DNA of 64,000 nt from Aquitalea palustris (GCF_003693445.1 NZ_RFAR01000063.1:1-64000), one strand, 5' to 3'. Numbered from the stretch's first letter, positions 42,919 through 53,119 are shown. Numbers and translations: made by a program. The notes: generated from the sequence alone by a model not told the origin.

Positions 42919-44136
42919 TTGGAAATTCTCCCCGGCCTGGCGCTGGATCCAAGCACACTGATCTTTTCCATCGGTGCCCTGGCACTGATGTTATCCACCA
43001 TTTCCTGGAGCATGGCCCTGGCCAATCAGCGCCAGTCACTGGGGCTGGGTGCCTGGGCAACGGGTACGGCCAGTGTCGGCATTGCCTTTGTGCTGTTTTT
43101 CCTGCGCGGCCATGTCAGCTGGTTTCTCAGCTTTCTGGTGGCCAACAGTCTGGTTCTGCTGGGTTCGTCCTGCTGCCTGCTGGCTCATGCCCGCTTGCAC
43201 GGTTTTCGCCCACCTCGGCGGCTGGGGCTGGCCAGCAATCTGTTCGGCATGAGTGGCGTCCTGCTGGTGTACTACCTGAATTTGCCACGCCACATTGCCG
43301 TATTCACCCTCAGCCTGGCACTGGCCGTGCAATTGGGCATTGCCGCAACGCACACCTTGCGTCATGCCCATCGTCCGCGTGGGACTGCAGTATGGCTGGC
43401 CTGTGCCATGTTGCTGACCCTCGCCAGCGCCTATGGCATGCGGGCACTGGTCAGCCTGACGGCGCAAGCTGACAGCGTGGCCTTGCAGGCGCATGCCATG
43501 CCACAGATTGGTGCCTTGCTCACCGGTGCCGTGGGCCTGGTGGGAGCCACGATTGCCTTTTTCGCCATGGTGCATGAGCGGCAGCAGCGGGAAACGCTGG
43601 AGCAAACCCGTCGCGACGGCATTACCGGCCTGTATACCCGGACAGCCTTCCTGCAACTGGCGCAGCAGCTGATCGCCCAGGAAAATGGCAGGCCCTACGC
43701 GGTCATCATGCTCGATCTGGACCACTTCAAACAGGTAAATGATCGCTTCGGCCATGCCAATGGCGACATGGCACTGAGCCAGGCCGGCCGCATCATGGCC
43801 GGCGTCATGCGCCCTGCCGATCTTGCTGCCCGCTATGGTGGTGAAGAATTCTGCATGCTGCTGCCACAGACCGATGCCGGAGGCGCGGCACAGATGGCCG
43901 AAGCCCTGCGCCGTAAGTTGGCCAGCAGACCGCTACAGCTGCGCCAGGGCCAGCAGTTGCAGCTGACGCTGTCTGCCGGCCATGCGGTGTGGCAGCAGGG
44001 AGAAACCCTGGATCGCGTCATCGAACGCGCCGACCAGGCGCTGTACCGCGCCAAGGCGGCAGGCCGTAACCAGGTCTGCGCGGCAGAGCCGCCCCAGCAT
44101 GCGCCCCAGCGACAATACGCCCCGCCCACCGCCTGA
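42919..44136 (+). CDS. Membrane diguanylate cyclase (GGDEF)
   Basis: A 405-aa protein: six or seven membrane segments (about 1-215), then a GGDEF domain. The active-site loop is GGEEF at 307-311, the metal-binding LDLDHFKQVND is at 265-275, and the inhibitory I-site R298-x-x-D301 is intact. It should therefore make c-di-GMP with product inhibition. It begins with TTG at 42919, 6 nt after GGGAG. Sensory input unknown. It converges on the CoA-transferase gene. Confidence 0.9.
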   Translation: MEILPGLALDPSTLIFSIGALALMLSTISWSMALANQRQSLGLGAWATGTASVGIAFVLFFLRGHVSWFLSFLVANSLVLLGSSCCLLAHARLHGFRPPRRLGLASNLFGMSGVLLVYYLNLPRHIAVFTLSLALAVQLGIAATHTLRHAHRPRGTAVWLACAMLLTLASAYGMRALVSLTAQADSVALQAHAMPQIGALLTGAVGLVGATIAFFAMVHERQQRETLEQTRRDGITGLYTRTAFLQLAQQLIAQENGRPYAVIMLDLDHFKQVNDRFGHANGDMALSQAGRIMAGVMRPADLAARYGGEEFCMLLPQTDAGGAAQMAEALRRKLASRPLQLRQGQQLQLTLSAGHAVWQQGETLDRVIERADQALYRAKAAGRNQVCAAEPPQHAPQRQYAPPTA

Positions 44137-44152
44137 CCCCTCCCTTCACAAA

Positions 44153-45664
44153 CTAGGGCTGCATGCTGCCCTGCTCCAGCAGCCGCTGATGCCAGGACAA
44201 TGCCTCGCCCAAGAGGTGCGGGGTATGCTTGCCCTTGCTGTCGCGACAGGCGCGGTCAAAGTAGTCCTGCAGCAGCGGGCGGTAGTCCGGATGGGCACAA
44301 TTGGCAATCACCGCACGGGCGCGCTGCTTGGGCGACAGGCCACGCAAGTCGGCCAGCCCCTGTTCGGTAACGATGATGCAGACATCGTGCTCGGTATGGT
44401 CGACATGGCTGACCATGGGCACGATGCAGGAAATCGCCCCGTTCTTGGCCGTGCTGGGAGTGACAAAGCAGGACAGGAAACCGTTGCGGGCAAAATCGCC
44501 AGAACCGCCAATGCCGTTGATGATGGACGTGCCCGCCACATGGGTGGAATTGACGTTGCCGTACAGGTCGGCCTCCACCATGCCGTTGATGCCGATACAC
44601 CCCAGGCGGCGCACCAGCTCGGCATGATTGGAAATTTCCTGCGGTCGCAGCACGATGCGCTCGCGGTAGTGCGCGATATTGCGGGCAAACTCCTGCACAC
44701 CCTCCGGACTGAGCGACAAGGCAGTAGCCGAGGCCATGCGGATGGTGTCGGTGCGGATCAAATCCAGCATGCCGTCCTGAATCACCTCGGTAAACGCAGT
44801 CAGATTGCTAAAGCCGCCATCACGCAGCCCGCCCAGCACCGCATTGGCGATATTGCCCACGCCGGATTGCAGGGGTAACAGGTTTTCCGGCAGGCGCCCC
44901 AGCTTGATTTCCTGCTTGAGGAATTCCACCAGATGGCCGGCAATGCGCTGGCTGGTTTCGTCCGGAGCACTAAAGCGGCCCAGCCGGTCCGGAGCATGGG
45001 TTTCCACCACTGCCACCACCTTGGCCGGGTCCACCCGCAGATAAGGCTCACCGATGCGGTCGCCGGCTTGCGTCAGGGGAATGGGCTGGCGATTGGGCGG
45101 CAGCGCGGTGCCGTAATAGATGTCATGCATGCCATCCAGCCCCATGGGCTGGGTGCTGTTGACTTCCAGAATCACCTTGTCGGCCAGGTCCAGCCAGGTT
45201 TTGTTATTGCCAATGGATGTAGAAGGAATCAGCCGGCCATCCGGCAGAATGCCGGCCACTTCCACCACGGCCACGTCGATCTTGCCGAGGAAGCCAAACC
45301 AGGTGTACTGCGCCACCTGGCCCAGATGCACATCCATGTATTCGATTTCGCCACGGTTGATGCGCGAACGCAGCTCCGGGTCGGACTGGTAGGGCAGGCG
45401 GAAGTCGATGCCACCAGCCTTGGCCAGTGCACCATCCAGCTCCGGTGCGGTGGAAGCACCGGTCAACACGCGCAAGGCAAACTTTTCGCCCCGCCCTTGT
45501 GCCGCTTCAATCAGGCCAGCCAGTGCCAACGGCACCGCCTTGGGATAGCCCGAGCCGGTAAACCCGCTCATGCCCACGGTCATGCCCGGCTGAATATGTG
45601 CGGCGGCATTTTCTGCCGACATGATTTTCCCTGCCAGGGCGGCATGGTGGATACGTCTTTCCAA
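44153..45664 (-). CDS. Acetyl-CoA hydrolase/transferase family (succinyl-CoA:acetate CoA-transferase type)
   Basis: A 503-aa class I CoA-transferase, family of AarC and Cat1. The probable catalytic Glu293 lies in FTEVIQDG, and the oxyanion-hole-type glycine motif QSGVGNIANAV precedes it at 266-276. The likely reaction is CoA transfer between succinyl-CoA and acetate. Start chosen as TTG at 45664 (MERRIHHAAL), with AGGGAT about 8 nt upstream; an open frame continues 34 codons further without family-like sequence. Monocistronic. Confidence 0.88.
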   Translation of the reverse strand: MERRIHHAALAGKIMSAENAAAHIQPGMTVGMSGFTGSGYPKAVPLALAGLIEAAQGRGEKFALRVLTGASTAPELDGALAKAGGIDFRLPYQSDPELRSRINRGEIEYMDVHLGQVAQYTWFGFLGKIDVAVVEVAGILPDGRLIPSTSIGNNKTWLDLADKVILEVNSTQPMGLDGMHDIYYGTALPPNRQPIPLTQAGDRIGEPYLRVDPAKVVAVVETHAPDRLGRFSAPDETSQRIAGHLVEFLKQEIKLGRLPENLLPLQSGVGNIANAVLGGLRDGGFSNLTAFTEVIQDGMLDLIRTDTIRMASATALSLSPEGVQEFARNIAHYRERIVLRPQEISNHAELVRRLGCIGINGMVEADLYGNVNSTHVAGTSIINGIGGSGDFARNGFLSCFVTPSTAKNGAISCIVPMVSHVDHTEHDVCIIVTEQGLADLRGLSPKQRARAVIANCAHPDYRPLLQDYFDRACRDSKGKHTPHLLGEALSWHQRLLEQGSMQP

Positions 45665-46160
45665 TTGTTTATCCCTTGCAATTTGCGGCCTGTTGGCGGC
45701 CTGCTGTTTTATCGAGCGTTGCTCCGGCCTGTCCCGGCCAGATTCATGCTGCCGGCCGACGTACATCCTTACCTTTACGTCAGGCCACCAGACCCGCTAC
45801 TTAAGCAGCTTCCACGACGCCACCGCAGACTAATCACGACAAGCATGATCTACATCAAAACCTGTTTGTCCGGGCATGTTATAGGGTAAGCTTCGTTTTG
45901 CGCCAAACAACAATGACATTTGAATAAATAATATCCAAGTGACAGTCATTTGAAATTAACCAGCCGAAACACCCTGCCTTGCAGCATCCCTCACTTTGCC
46001 CTGCCTGAATGAGCAGCCTGCCCGCCCAAGCCTGCGCATGTGTCAAATTTGCCTCAGATCACCCGGAATACCAGCCTGTGCAAAATAATCCGCTGCCCAA
46101 GCTGGCAAACCCCATGGAATATTGTTAGATTGCCATTTCTTGGTAACTTAACCAAAAACC
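45665..46160. other. 496-bp intergenic region between the CoA-transferase and tetR
   Basis: No convincing gene. It should carry the divergent promoters. Two exact copies of CATTTGAA lie 30 bp apart (45917-45924 and 45947-45954) in an AT-rich stretch, possibly a regulator site on one face of the helix. Confidence 0.6.
46140..46155. promoter_or_regulatory. Probable TetR operator
   Basis: TTGGTAACTTAACCAA, a near-symmetrical dyad ending 5 nt before the tetR ATG, a common place for autoregulation by TetR repressors. Confidence 0.45.
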
Positions 46161-46775
46161 ATGACAGCAAGCCAACAATCCGCCGCGCCCTGCTCGGCCG
46201 CCAGTTGCAAGGACATCCGCACCAAGCTGATCGATGCCGCGCTGGACGTCCTGCTGCAAGACGGGATACTGGGCTTCAGCCAGAGCAAGGTGGCCAAGCA
46301 GGCCGGATTGCGCCAGAGCCACCTGACCTACTACTTCCCCACGCGTAACGATCTGCTCACCGTGGTGGTGGAGCATGGCTGCCTGTTGGTGATCAATGCC
46401 CAGGGCTGCCATGACACCGCGCCCATGCCCACGCTGGAGGAGTTTCGCCAGGCCATGTGCAACAACATCTGCGACAGTCGCATTGCCCGGCTGATGGTGG
46501 CGGTCACCGTGGCGGCAGAGGTCGACCCCAAGCTCAAGGACTGGATCAGCGACTTCGACCGCCGCATGCTGAACAACAAGAAAGAAGCCTTCAAGCGGCT
46601 GGGCGTGCACGCCAGTGACGACGAAATGGCGCTGTTTCACAGCACCATCGCCGGTATCGCCATACGCAATCTGAACAGCAGTGGCCCGCAGGATAGCGAA
46701 GAAGCCCGCCAGCGCTTTCTGTACGCCTTCGACCGGCTGATCAAAGCGTCACATCCGATAGCAACATCAGAATAA
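46161..46775 (+). CDS. TetR-family regulator of the RND efflux operon
   Basis: A 204-aa repressor with an N-terminal helix-turn-helix (about 20-65, including GFSQSKVAKQAGLRQSHLTYYF) and a variable ligand-binding C-terminus. No clear ribosome binding site; the start region overlaps a dyad. It precedes the three efflux genes in the same direction and is the obvious candidate for their control. Confidence 0.87.
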   Translation: MTASQQSAAPCSAASCKDIRTKLIDAALDVLLQDGILGFSQSKVAKQAGLRQSHLTYYFPTRNDLLTVVVEHGCLLVINAQGCHDTAPMPTLEEFRQAMCNNICDSRIARLMVAVTVAAEVDPKLKDWISDFDRRMLNNKKEAFKRLGVHASDDEMALFHSTIAGIAIRNLNSSGPQDSEEARQRFLYAFDRLIKASHPIATSE

Positions 46776-46856
46776 TCCGAAGAATCAACTAGCCCACAAG
46801 GCAGGACAATGCAAAGCCGCCACCATGGCGGCGCAGGTCAAGAACAGGAGTACAGG

Positions 46857-48389
46857 ATGCATCCGAAGCACTCACCGGGCCGCCCACCGGCAACCGCGGC
46901 TTTAACCCTCCCCCGGGCAGCGCTACCGCTGCTGCTCGGCCTGGCATTGTCGGGCTGCACCCTGACGCCGCCCACCACCACACCGCAACTGGTAGATGGA
47001 CAGAGCCGCAGCTATGGCAGCAGCCCACTGGCCGAACACACGGTTGCCAGCCAGCAGGCTGGTGATGCCGGCATCGCGCAGCACCTGGCCCTGGGCCAGC
47101 AACTGCAGCCGGAATGGTGGCAGCTGTTCCGCTCGCCCGCCCTCGACCAGCTGATTCGCGAAGCCTTGCGCAACAATCCCAGCCTGGCCGCCGCGCGGGC
47201 CGCACTGCGTCAGGCGCAGGAAAACTACAATGCCGCTGCCGGTACGCTGGAATACCCCTCGGTCAGCGGCCAACTGGGCGGCAGCCGCCAGCGGCAGCTG
47301 CTCTCCGGCAGCACCCCCAGCGACTACAACGTGCTGAGCGCCGGGCTCAATGTGTCCTACACGCTGGACCTGTTCGGAGCCAACCGCCAGCAATTGCAGG
47401 GACTGATGGCCGCCAGCGACTACCAACGCTACCAGTTGGAAGCCACCTACCAGACCCTGATTTTCAATGTGGTCACCACCGCCATCCAGGAAGCCTCGCA
47501 ACGCGCCCAGTTGCAAGCCACGCGGGAAATGCTGGCGGCCGCCGAACAGCAGCTGCGCATCGTGGAAAAACAGGCCGCACTGGGAGCCGTGGCACGCAGC
47601 GAGGTGTTGTCTCAGTCCACGCTGCTAGCACAAACCCGCGCCCAGTTGCCGCCACTGGAAAAGGCGCTGGATCTCACCCGCAACCAGCTGGCGGTTTATG
47701 TCGGCCAGCTGCCATCGGCCGGCGGGCTGCCGGAATTCACCCTGGACAGCCTGCATCTGCCGGCCGAACTACCGGTATCGCTGCCGTCCGAACTGGTGCG
47801 CCAGCGGCCAGACATCCGTGCCAGCGAAGCCTTGCTGCAGCAGGCGGGTGCCCAGGTCGGCGTGGCCACGGCCAACCAGTATCCGCAAATCAGCCTGACT
47901 GGCAGCTTTACCCGCGAACGCTTGTTTGTGGGTCCGGCCACCGCCGGGCTGAGTCTGTGGAGCCTGGGTGCCAGTGTCAGCCAGTCGCTGTTTGACGGCG
48001 GCGCGCTACGCGCCAAAAAGCGTTCGGCCGAGGCAGCTTTCGAGCAAGCCCAGGCCCAGTACCGGGACACCGTGCTCAAGGGCTTCCAGAACGTGGCAGA
48101 CAGCCTGCGCGCCGTCAGTGCCGATGCCAGCACCCTGCAAGCCCAGGCCGATGCCGAGGCACAGGCCCGCGAAACACTGCAGCTGACCCAGCAACGCTTC
48201 CGTCTGGGAGCCGTCAGCCAGCTAAACCTGCTGGACGCGCAGCGCAGCTGGCAACAGGCCCGCATCAATCTGGTCAGCGCCAGCGCCAGCCGCTATGCCG
48301 ATACCGCCGCGCTGTTCCTGGCGCTGGGTGGCGGCTGGTGGAACCGCAGCGACGACATCGCCAACCCTGCCGCCCAGGCCAAGCCCTGA
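46857..48389 (+). CDS. Outer membrane efflux lipoprotein (NodT/OprM-type)
   Basis: A 510-aa TolC-like outer-membrane channel with two OEP domains. The signal peptide ends LALSGC with lipidated Cys34. Visible repeats are LIREALRNNPSLAAARAALR near 105 and LNLLDAQRSWQQARINLV near 465. AGGAG lies 6 nt before the ATG at 46857. It is placed before its adaptor and pump partners, whereas many RND operons have it last. Confidence 0.92.
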   Translation: MHPKHSPGRPPATAALTLPRAALPLLLGLALSGCTLTPPTTTPQLVDGQSRSYGSSPLAEHTVASQQAGDAGIAQHLALGQQLQPEWWQLFRSPALDQLIREALRNNPSLAAARAALRQAQENYNAAAGTLEYPSVSGQLGGSRQRQLLSGSTPSDYNVLSAGLNVSYTLDLFGANRQQLQGLMAASDYQRYQLEATYQTLIFNVVTTAIQEASQRAQLQATREMLAAAEQQLRIVEKQAALGAVARSEVLSQSTLLAQTRAQLPPLEKALDLTRNQLAVYVGQLPSAGGLPEFTLDSLHLPAELPVSLPSELVRQRPDIRASEALLQQAGAQVGVATANQYPQISLTGSFTRERLFVGPATAGLSLWSLGASVSQSLFDGGALRAKKRSAEAAFEQAQAQYRDTVLKGFQNVADSLRAVSADASTLQAQADAEAQARETLQLTQQRFRLGAVSQLNLLDAQRSWQQARINLVSASASRYADTAALFLALGGGWWNRSDDIANPAAQAKP

Positions 48390-48437
48390 TCGCGACTGGT
48401 AAACAACACGCAATCTAGAGAAAACAAGGAAAGCAAT

Positions 48438-49565
48438 ATGACCAAGCGAATGTTCATCATGCTGGGAGGCATAGTGCTGCTGGTAGTGGTACTGGGGCTG
48501 GGCTTCTTCATGCATATCCGTACCCTGATGGCCAATGCACCCAAGCCGCAAGCGCAGACTGTCAGCACCATCATCGCCCAGAAAACCAGCTGGCAGCCGC
48601 AGCTCAAGTCGGTCGGCACCCTCAGTGCAGTGCATGGCGTGGATATCAGCAGTGAAGTGGCCGGCCTGGTACGCAGCGTGAACTTTCAGTCCGGCCAGGA
48701 TGTGAAGGCTGGCGATGTGCTGGTTCAGCTGAATGCCGACTCCGATCTGGCTCAGCAACATGCGCTGGAAGCCGCTGCCGAACTGGCCGCCATCACGCTC
48801 AAGCGCGATCAGGCCCAGCTGGCGGTACAAGGCGTATCACAGGCGCAGGTGGATAACGACGCGGCCGACCTGAAAAGCAAGAAGGCACAAGTGGCACAAC
48901 AAGCTGCCCTGGTGGCCAAGAAAACCATTCGTGCGCCGTTTGCCGGCCGCGTGGGCATCACCAGCGTCAATCCCGGCCAGTACCTGAATGCCGGTGACAA
49001 GATTGTCACCCTGCAGCAGATCGACCCCATCCATGTCGACTTCAACCTGCCGCAAAGCCAGCTGGCTGCCGTCAGCGTGGGCCAGAAGGTGGTAATCAGG
49101 ACCGACGGCACCGCCGACAAGACCTTTAGCGGCAATGTAAACGCCATCAATCCCAAGATCGACACCAGCACGCGCAATGTGCAGGTACAGGCGCTGATCG
49201 CCAACCCGGCACGCAAGCTGCTGCCTGGCATGTTTGCCACGGCCAACCTGGACACCGGACGCGAACTGCCCTACCTGACCCTGCCGCAGACTGCCATTAC
49301 CTATAACGCCTACGGTTCCACCGTGTTCGTGGTGAAGGCAGCCGGCAAGGAAGCCTCGGCCGCCGCTGGCAGCCTGGTGGTGAAACAGGTATTTGTCACC
49401 ACCGGTCCGACCCGAGGTGACCAGGTAGCCATTCTCAGCGGGGTCAGCGAAGGCGACCAGGTGGTCACCACCGGTCAGGTCAAGCTGAAGAACGGCACGG
49501 CAGTCACGGTGGACAATACCGTGCAACCGGCCAACAACCCCAATCCGACCCCGCAGGAACACTAA
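48438..49565 (+). CDS. RND efflux periplasmic adaptor (membrane fusion protein)
   Basis: A 375-aa HlyD/AcrA-type adaptor linking pump and outer-membrane channel. N-terminal membrane anchor at about 5-27 rather than a lipobox, a biotinyl-lipoyl-like hairpin around IRAPFAGRVGITSVNPGQYL, and a beta-barrel domain. The C-terminal tail is Asn/Pro-rich. 48 bp after the channel gene and 9 bp before the pump gene. Confidence 0.93.
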   Translation: MTKRMFIMLGGIVLLVVVLGLGFFMHIRTLMANAPKPQAQTVSTIIAQKTSWQPQLKSVGTLSAVHGVDISSEVAGLVRSVNFQSGQDVKAGDVLVQLNADSDLAQQHALEAAAELAAITLKRDQAQLAVQGVSQAQVDNDAADLKSKKAQVAQQAALVAKKTIRAPFAGRVGITSVNPGQYLNAGDKIVTLQQIDPIHVDFNLPQSQLAAVSVGQKVVIRTDGTADKTFSGNVNAINPKIDTSTRNVQVQALIANPARKLLPGMFATANLDTGRELPYLTLPQTAITYNAYGSTVFVVKAAGKEASAAAGSLVVKQVFVTTGPTRGDQVAILSGVSEGDQVVTTGQVKLKNGTAVTVDNTVQPANNPNPTPQEH

Positions 49566-49574
49566 GGCCCAGCC

Positions 49575-52500
49575 ATGAACTTTACCGACATCTTCATTCG
49601 CCGGCCGGTGCTGGCGACGACGGTAAGCCTGCTGCTCGTCGTGCTGGGTTTGCGCTCCTTGTTCGGCTTGCCGATCAACCAGTACCCGCAGACCCAGAAC
49701 GCCGTCGTCACCGTGTCCACCACCTATTACGGTGCGGACGCCAAGACCATGGCCGGCTTCATCACCCAGCCGCTGGAGGGCGCCATCGCCCAGGCACAGG
49801 GTATCGACTACCTGTCATCCAGCAGCAATAGCGGCGTTTCCACCATTACCGCCACCTTGCGGCTGAACTACGACGCCAACCGCGCGCTGACCGAGATCAA
49901 CACCCAGGTCAACTCGGTGAAGAACCAGCTGCCGTCGCAAGCGCAGCAGCCGGTACTGACGGTGCAGACCGGGCAGACCACGGACGCCATGTATATCGGC
50001 TTCTATAGCAAGACCCTGCCCACCAACAACGTCACCGACTTCCTCAACCGCGTGGTCAAGCCCAAGCTGGACTCCATCCCCGGCGTGCAGACGGCCGAGC
50101 TGCTGGGTGCGCGTCAGTTCGCCCTGCGTGCCTGGCTGGATGCCGACAAGATGGCCGCCCACGGCATTACCGCCACCGATGTCAACAGCGCACTGGCCAG
50201 CAATAACGTGCTGGCGGCTGTCGGTACCAGCAAGGGGCAGATGGTGAGCATTCCGCTGACCGCCGCCACCGACCTGCACAGTGTGGACGAGTTCAAGAAG
50301 CTGGCAGTCAAGCAAAGTGGCGATACCATCGTGCGGCTGGAGGACATCGCCACGGTGACGTTGGGCTCGGAAAACTACGACTTCAACGTGGCCTTCAGTG
50401 GCGAGCGCTCGGTATTCATCGGTATCAAGGTGGCACCTGAGGCCAATATCCTGGATGTGGCCAAGAGCGTGCGTACTGCCTTCCCCGGCATCCAGCAGCA
50501 ATTGCCGTCCGGCCTGACCGGCCAGATCGTCTACGACTCCACCGACTTCATCAACACCTCGATTCACGAAGTGGTGAAGACGCTGGTGGAAGCGCTGGTG
50601 ATCGTGACCGTGGTGATCTTCTTCTTCCTTGGCAGCTTCCGCGCCGTGCTGGTGCCGGTGATCGCCATGCCGCTGTCACTGATCGGCACCTTCTTCATGA
50701 TGCTGATGCTGGGCTACTCCATCAACCTGCTCACCCTGCTGGCGCTGGTGCTGGCCATCGGCCTGGTGGTGGACGATGCCATCATCGTGGTGGAAAACGT
50801 CGACCGCCACATGAAGGAAGGCAAATCGCCCTATGATTCGGCCATCATCGCTGCCCGCGAACTGGGCAGTCCGATTCTGGCGATGACCGTGGTGCTGGTG
50901 GCGGTGTATGTGCCCATCGGCTTCCAGGGCGGCCTGACCGGTGCGCTGTTTACCGAGTTTGCCTTCACCCTGGCCTCGGCCGTGACGGTATCCGGCATCG
51001 TGGCACTGACGCTGTCGCCGATGATGTGCTCGCGCTTCTTCCGCCCGGAACAAGACGAAGGCCGGCTGGTGAAGGCCATCGACCACACCTTCGACAAGGT
51101 ACAAAACGGCTACCGCCGCCTGCTGCACAGCCTGCTGGAGACCTGGCCGGTACTGGTGGTAATGGCCTTTATCCTGCTGGCCCTGCTGGGCCTGATGACC
51201 AAGATGTCGCAATCGGAACTGGCACCGGAAGAGGACCAGGGCATCGTGCTGGGCCAGATTGTCGGTGCTCCCACTGCCAACGCCGACCAGATGCAGACTT
51301 ATGCGCAGCAAATGTATGCCATCAGCAAGAGCATGCCGGAGTACGCGCAGATGTTCCAGATCACCGGCACCCCCACCATCAATGCCGGTATCGGTGGCGT
51401 GCTGTTCAAGCCCTGGGAAGAGCGCGGCCGCAGTGCGCATGAAATCCAGCAGGACTTGCAGGCACGCTGGAGCAAGATTGCCGGTGCCCGGGTAGCGGCC
51501 TTCCAGTTCCCGCCGCTGCCGGGTTCGTCCGGCCTGCCGGTGCAGTTTGTCATCAAGACCACCGAGCCGTTCGAGAACCTCAACGAGGTATCGCAACAGC
51601 TGCTGGACAAGGCGCGCAGCTCGGGCAAGTTCTACTTTGCCGACGTGGACCTGAAGATCGACGCACCGCAAACCACCGTGGTGATCGACCGTGACAAGGC
51701 CAGTGCGCTGGGCATGACGCAACAGGATGTGGCCAATGCGATGAGTGCGGCCATGGGTGGCGGTTACGTCAATTACTTCTCCATCGACGGCCGCTCCTAC
51801 AAGGTGATTCCGCAACTGCTGCAGAAAGACCGTCTCAATCCGTCGCAGCTGCTGAACTACTACATCCGTACACCGAATGCCGGGGTGATTCCGCTGTCCA
51901 CCGTGGCACATCTGAAGTCGGAAGTGGTGCCGGAATCCATCACCCGCTTCCAGCAGCAGAACTCGGCCACCCTGTCCGGGGTATCCGGCCAGGCGCAGGG
52001 TGAAGTGCTGAAGTATCTGGAAGACACGCTGAAGGAAATCGCTCCCAGCGGCTACACGGTGGATTACGCCGGCCAGTCGCGCCAGTTCAGCCAGGAATCC
52101 GGTGGCTTTGCCCTCACCATGCTGTTTGCCGTCATCATCGTGTTCCTGACGCTGGCGGCGCTGTTCGAAAGCTTCCGCGATCCGGTGGTGATTCTGGTAT
52201 CGGTGCCGCTGGCGCTGTTCGGGGCGATGATCTTCATCTTCCTCGGCTTCTCCTCCATCAATATCTACACCGAGGTGGGACTGGTGACGCTGATGGGCCT
52301 GATCAGCAAGCACGGCATCCTGATCGTGGAGGTTGCCAACGACCTGCGCGCCAAGGGTGCCAGCAAGCGTGAAGCCATCGAAGGTGCGGCGGTAGTGCGC
52401 TTGCGCCCCATCCTGATGACCACCGCCGCCATGGTGTTTGGCGTGGTACCGCTGGTGATCGCCTCCGGTGCTGGTGCTGCCGGCCGCCATGCCATGGGCC

Positions 52501-52631
52501 TGGTGATTTTCAGCGGCCTGTCCATCGGCACGCTGTTCACCTTGTTCGTGGTGCCTGCCATGTATATGGCACTGGCGTCGGAACATCACGGCGAGCAGGC
52601 TGCCGTGGCCAAGACGGAAACCGTCGGCTAA
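49575..52631 (+). CDS. RND multidrug efflux pump (HAE1 family)
   Basis: A 1018-aa inner-membrane proton antiporter. Starts FIRRPVLATTVSLLLVVLGL (TM1), with the proton-relay motif GLVVDDAIIVVENVDRHM in TM4 carrying the Asp pair, and large periplasmic loops in each half. 12 TM expected. The substrate range (antibiotics, dyes, solvents) cannot be inferred. Last gene of the operon, followed by a strong terminator. Confidence 0.94.
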   Translation: MNFTDIFIRRPVLATTVSLLLVVLGLRSLFGLPINQYPQTQNAVVTVSTTYYGADAKTMAGFITQPLEGAIAQAQGIDYLSSSSNSGVSTITATLRLNYDANRALTEINTQVNSVKNQLPSQAQQPVLTVQTGQTTDAMYIGFYSKTLPTNNVTDFLNRVVKPKLDSIPGVQTAELLGARQFALRAWLDADKMAAHGITATDVNSALASNNVLAAVGTSKGQMVSIPLTAATDLHSVDEFKKLAVKQSGDTIVRLEDIATVTLGSENYDFNVAFSGERSVFIGIKVAPEANILDVAKSVRTAFPGIQQQLPSGLTGQIVYDSTDFINTSIHEVVKTLVEALVIVTVVIFFFLGSFRAVLVPVIAMPLSLIGTFFMMLMLGYSINLLTLLALVLAIGLVVDDAIIVVENVDRHMKEGKSPYDSAIIAARELGSPILAMTVVLVAVYVPIGFQGGLTGALFTEFAFTLASAVTVSGIVALTLSPMMCSRFFRPEQDEGRLVKAIDHTFDKVQNGYRRLLHSLLETWPVLVVMAFILLALLGLMTKMSQSELAPEEDQGIVLGQIVGAPTANADQMQTYAQQMYAISKSMPEYAQMFQITGTPTINAGIGGVLFKPWEERGRSAHEIQQDLQARWSKIAGARVAAFQFPPLPGSSGLPVQFVIKTTEPFENLNEVSQQLLDKARSSGKFYFADVDLKIDAPQTTVVIDRDKASALGMTQQDVANAMSAAMGGGYVNYFSIDGRSYKVIPQLLQKDRLNPSQLLNYYIRTPNAGVIPLSTVAHLKSEVVPESITRFQQQNSATLSGVSGQAQGEVLKYLEDTLKEIAPSGYTVDYAGQSRQFSQESGGFALTMLFAVIIVFLTLAALFESFRDPVVILVSVPLALFGAMIFIFLGFSSINIYTEVGLVTLMGLISKHGILIVEVANDLRAKGASKREAIEGAAVVRLRPILMTTAAMVFGVVPLVIASGAGAAGRHAMGLVIFSGLSIGTLFTLFVVPAMYMALASEHHGEQAAVAKTETVG

Positions 52632-52653
52632 GCCGCAGCGCGCTCCCTCCACA

Positions 52654-52677
52654 AGCCCGGCCCTGCCGGGCTTTTTT
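52654..52677 (+). terminator. Terminator of the RND operon
   Basis: AGCCCGGC/GCCGGGCT with a 3-nt loop followed by a T-run. Confidence 0.9.
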
Positions 52678-52894
52678 CATGGCGGCAGGCACAGAATGCA
52701 GCTTTCTTGACCTAGACGAAAACTTTGCTCGCATTTGCCACCTATGCTGACGGCAAATGCAGGCACAGGACGCGCCATGCTGCACATGGCGCCATGCGAA
52801 TACCTAACGCATCGACCAGCAACGCCCTACCGGGCGCCCGGCCCTGTGACTGCTTTCCATCTTTGCATGACATCCCCCAACAGGAGATAAAACA

Positions 52895-53119
52895 ATGGAC
52901 AAGGCAATCAAGGCTGCTATGGAAGGCCTGCTGCGCGTCGCCACCGGTGAAATCCAGCATATCCGCCGCGCCAACTGTCCGGTCAACGGTTCCGAAGACC
53001 GCCAGGATGACTGCCCGGCCTGCCAGGCTATCCAGCGCGCAGAAAAGCTGCTGAAACCGCAATGGGCCGACAAGGCGCAAGTACTGGAAACCGTCATCCG
53101 CCGGCTGGATATCGGCTGA
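52895..53119 (+). CDS. Small Cys-containing protein of unknown function
   Basis: I do not recognise this 74-aa protein. It has no signal or membrane segment. Three cysteines lie as NCPVN and, 11 residues later, DDCPACQ, a possible metal or disulfide site, flanked by predicted helices. AGGAGA lies about 6 nt before the ATG, and a good terminator follows, so it is probably a real one-gene unit. It sits between the efflux operon and the convergent cyd operon. Confidence 0.7.
   Translation: MDKAIKAAMEGLLRVATGEIQHIRRANCPVNGSEDRQDDCPACQAIQRAEKLLKPQWADKAQVLETVIRRLDIG

Noticed and set aside
50676-52652. 658-codon open frame opposite the RND pump
   Set aside because: His/Gln/Arg-rich shadow with no domain; the pump on the plus strand is unmistakable.
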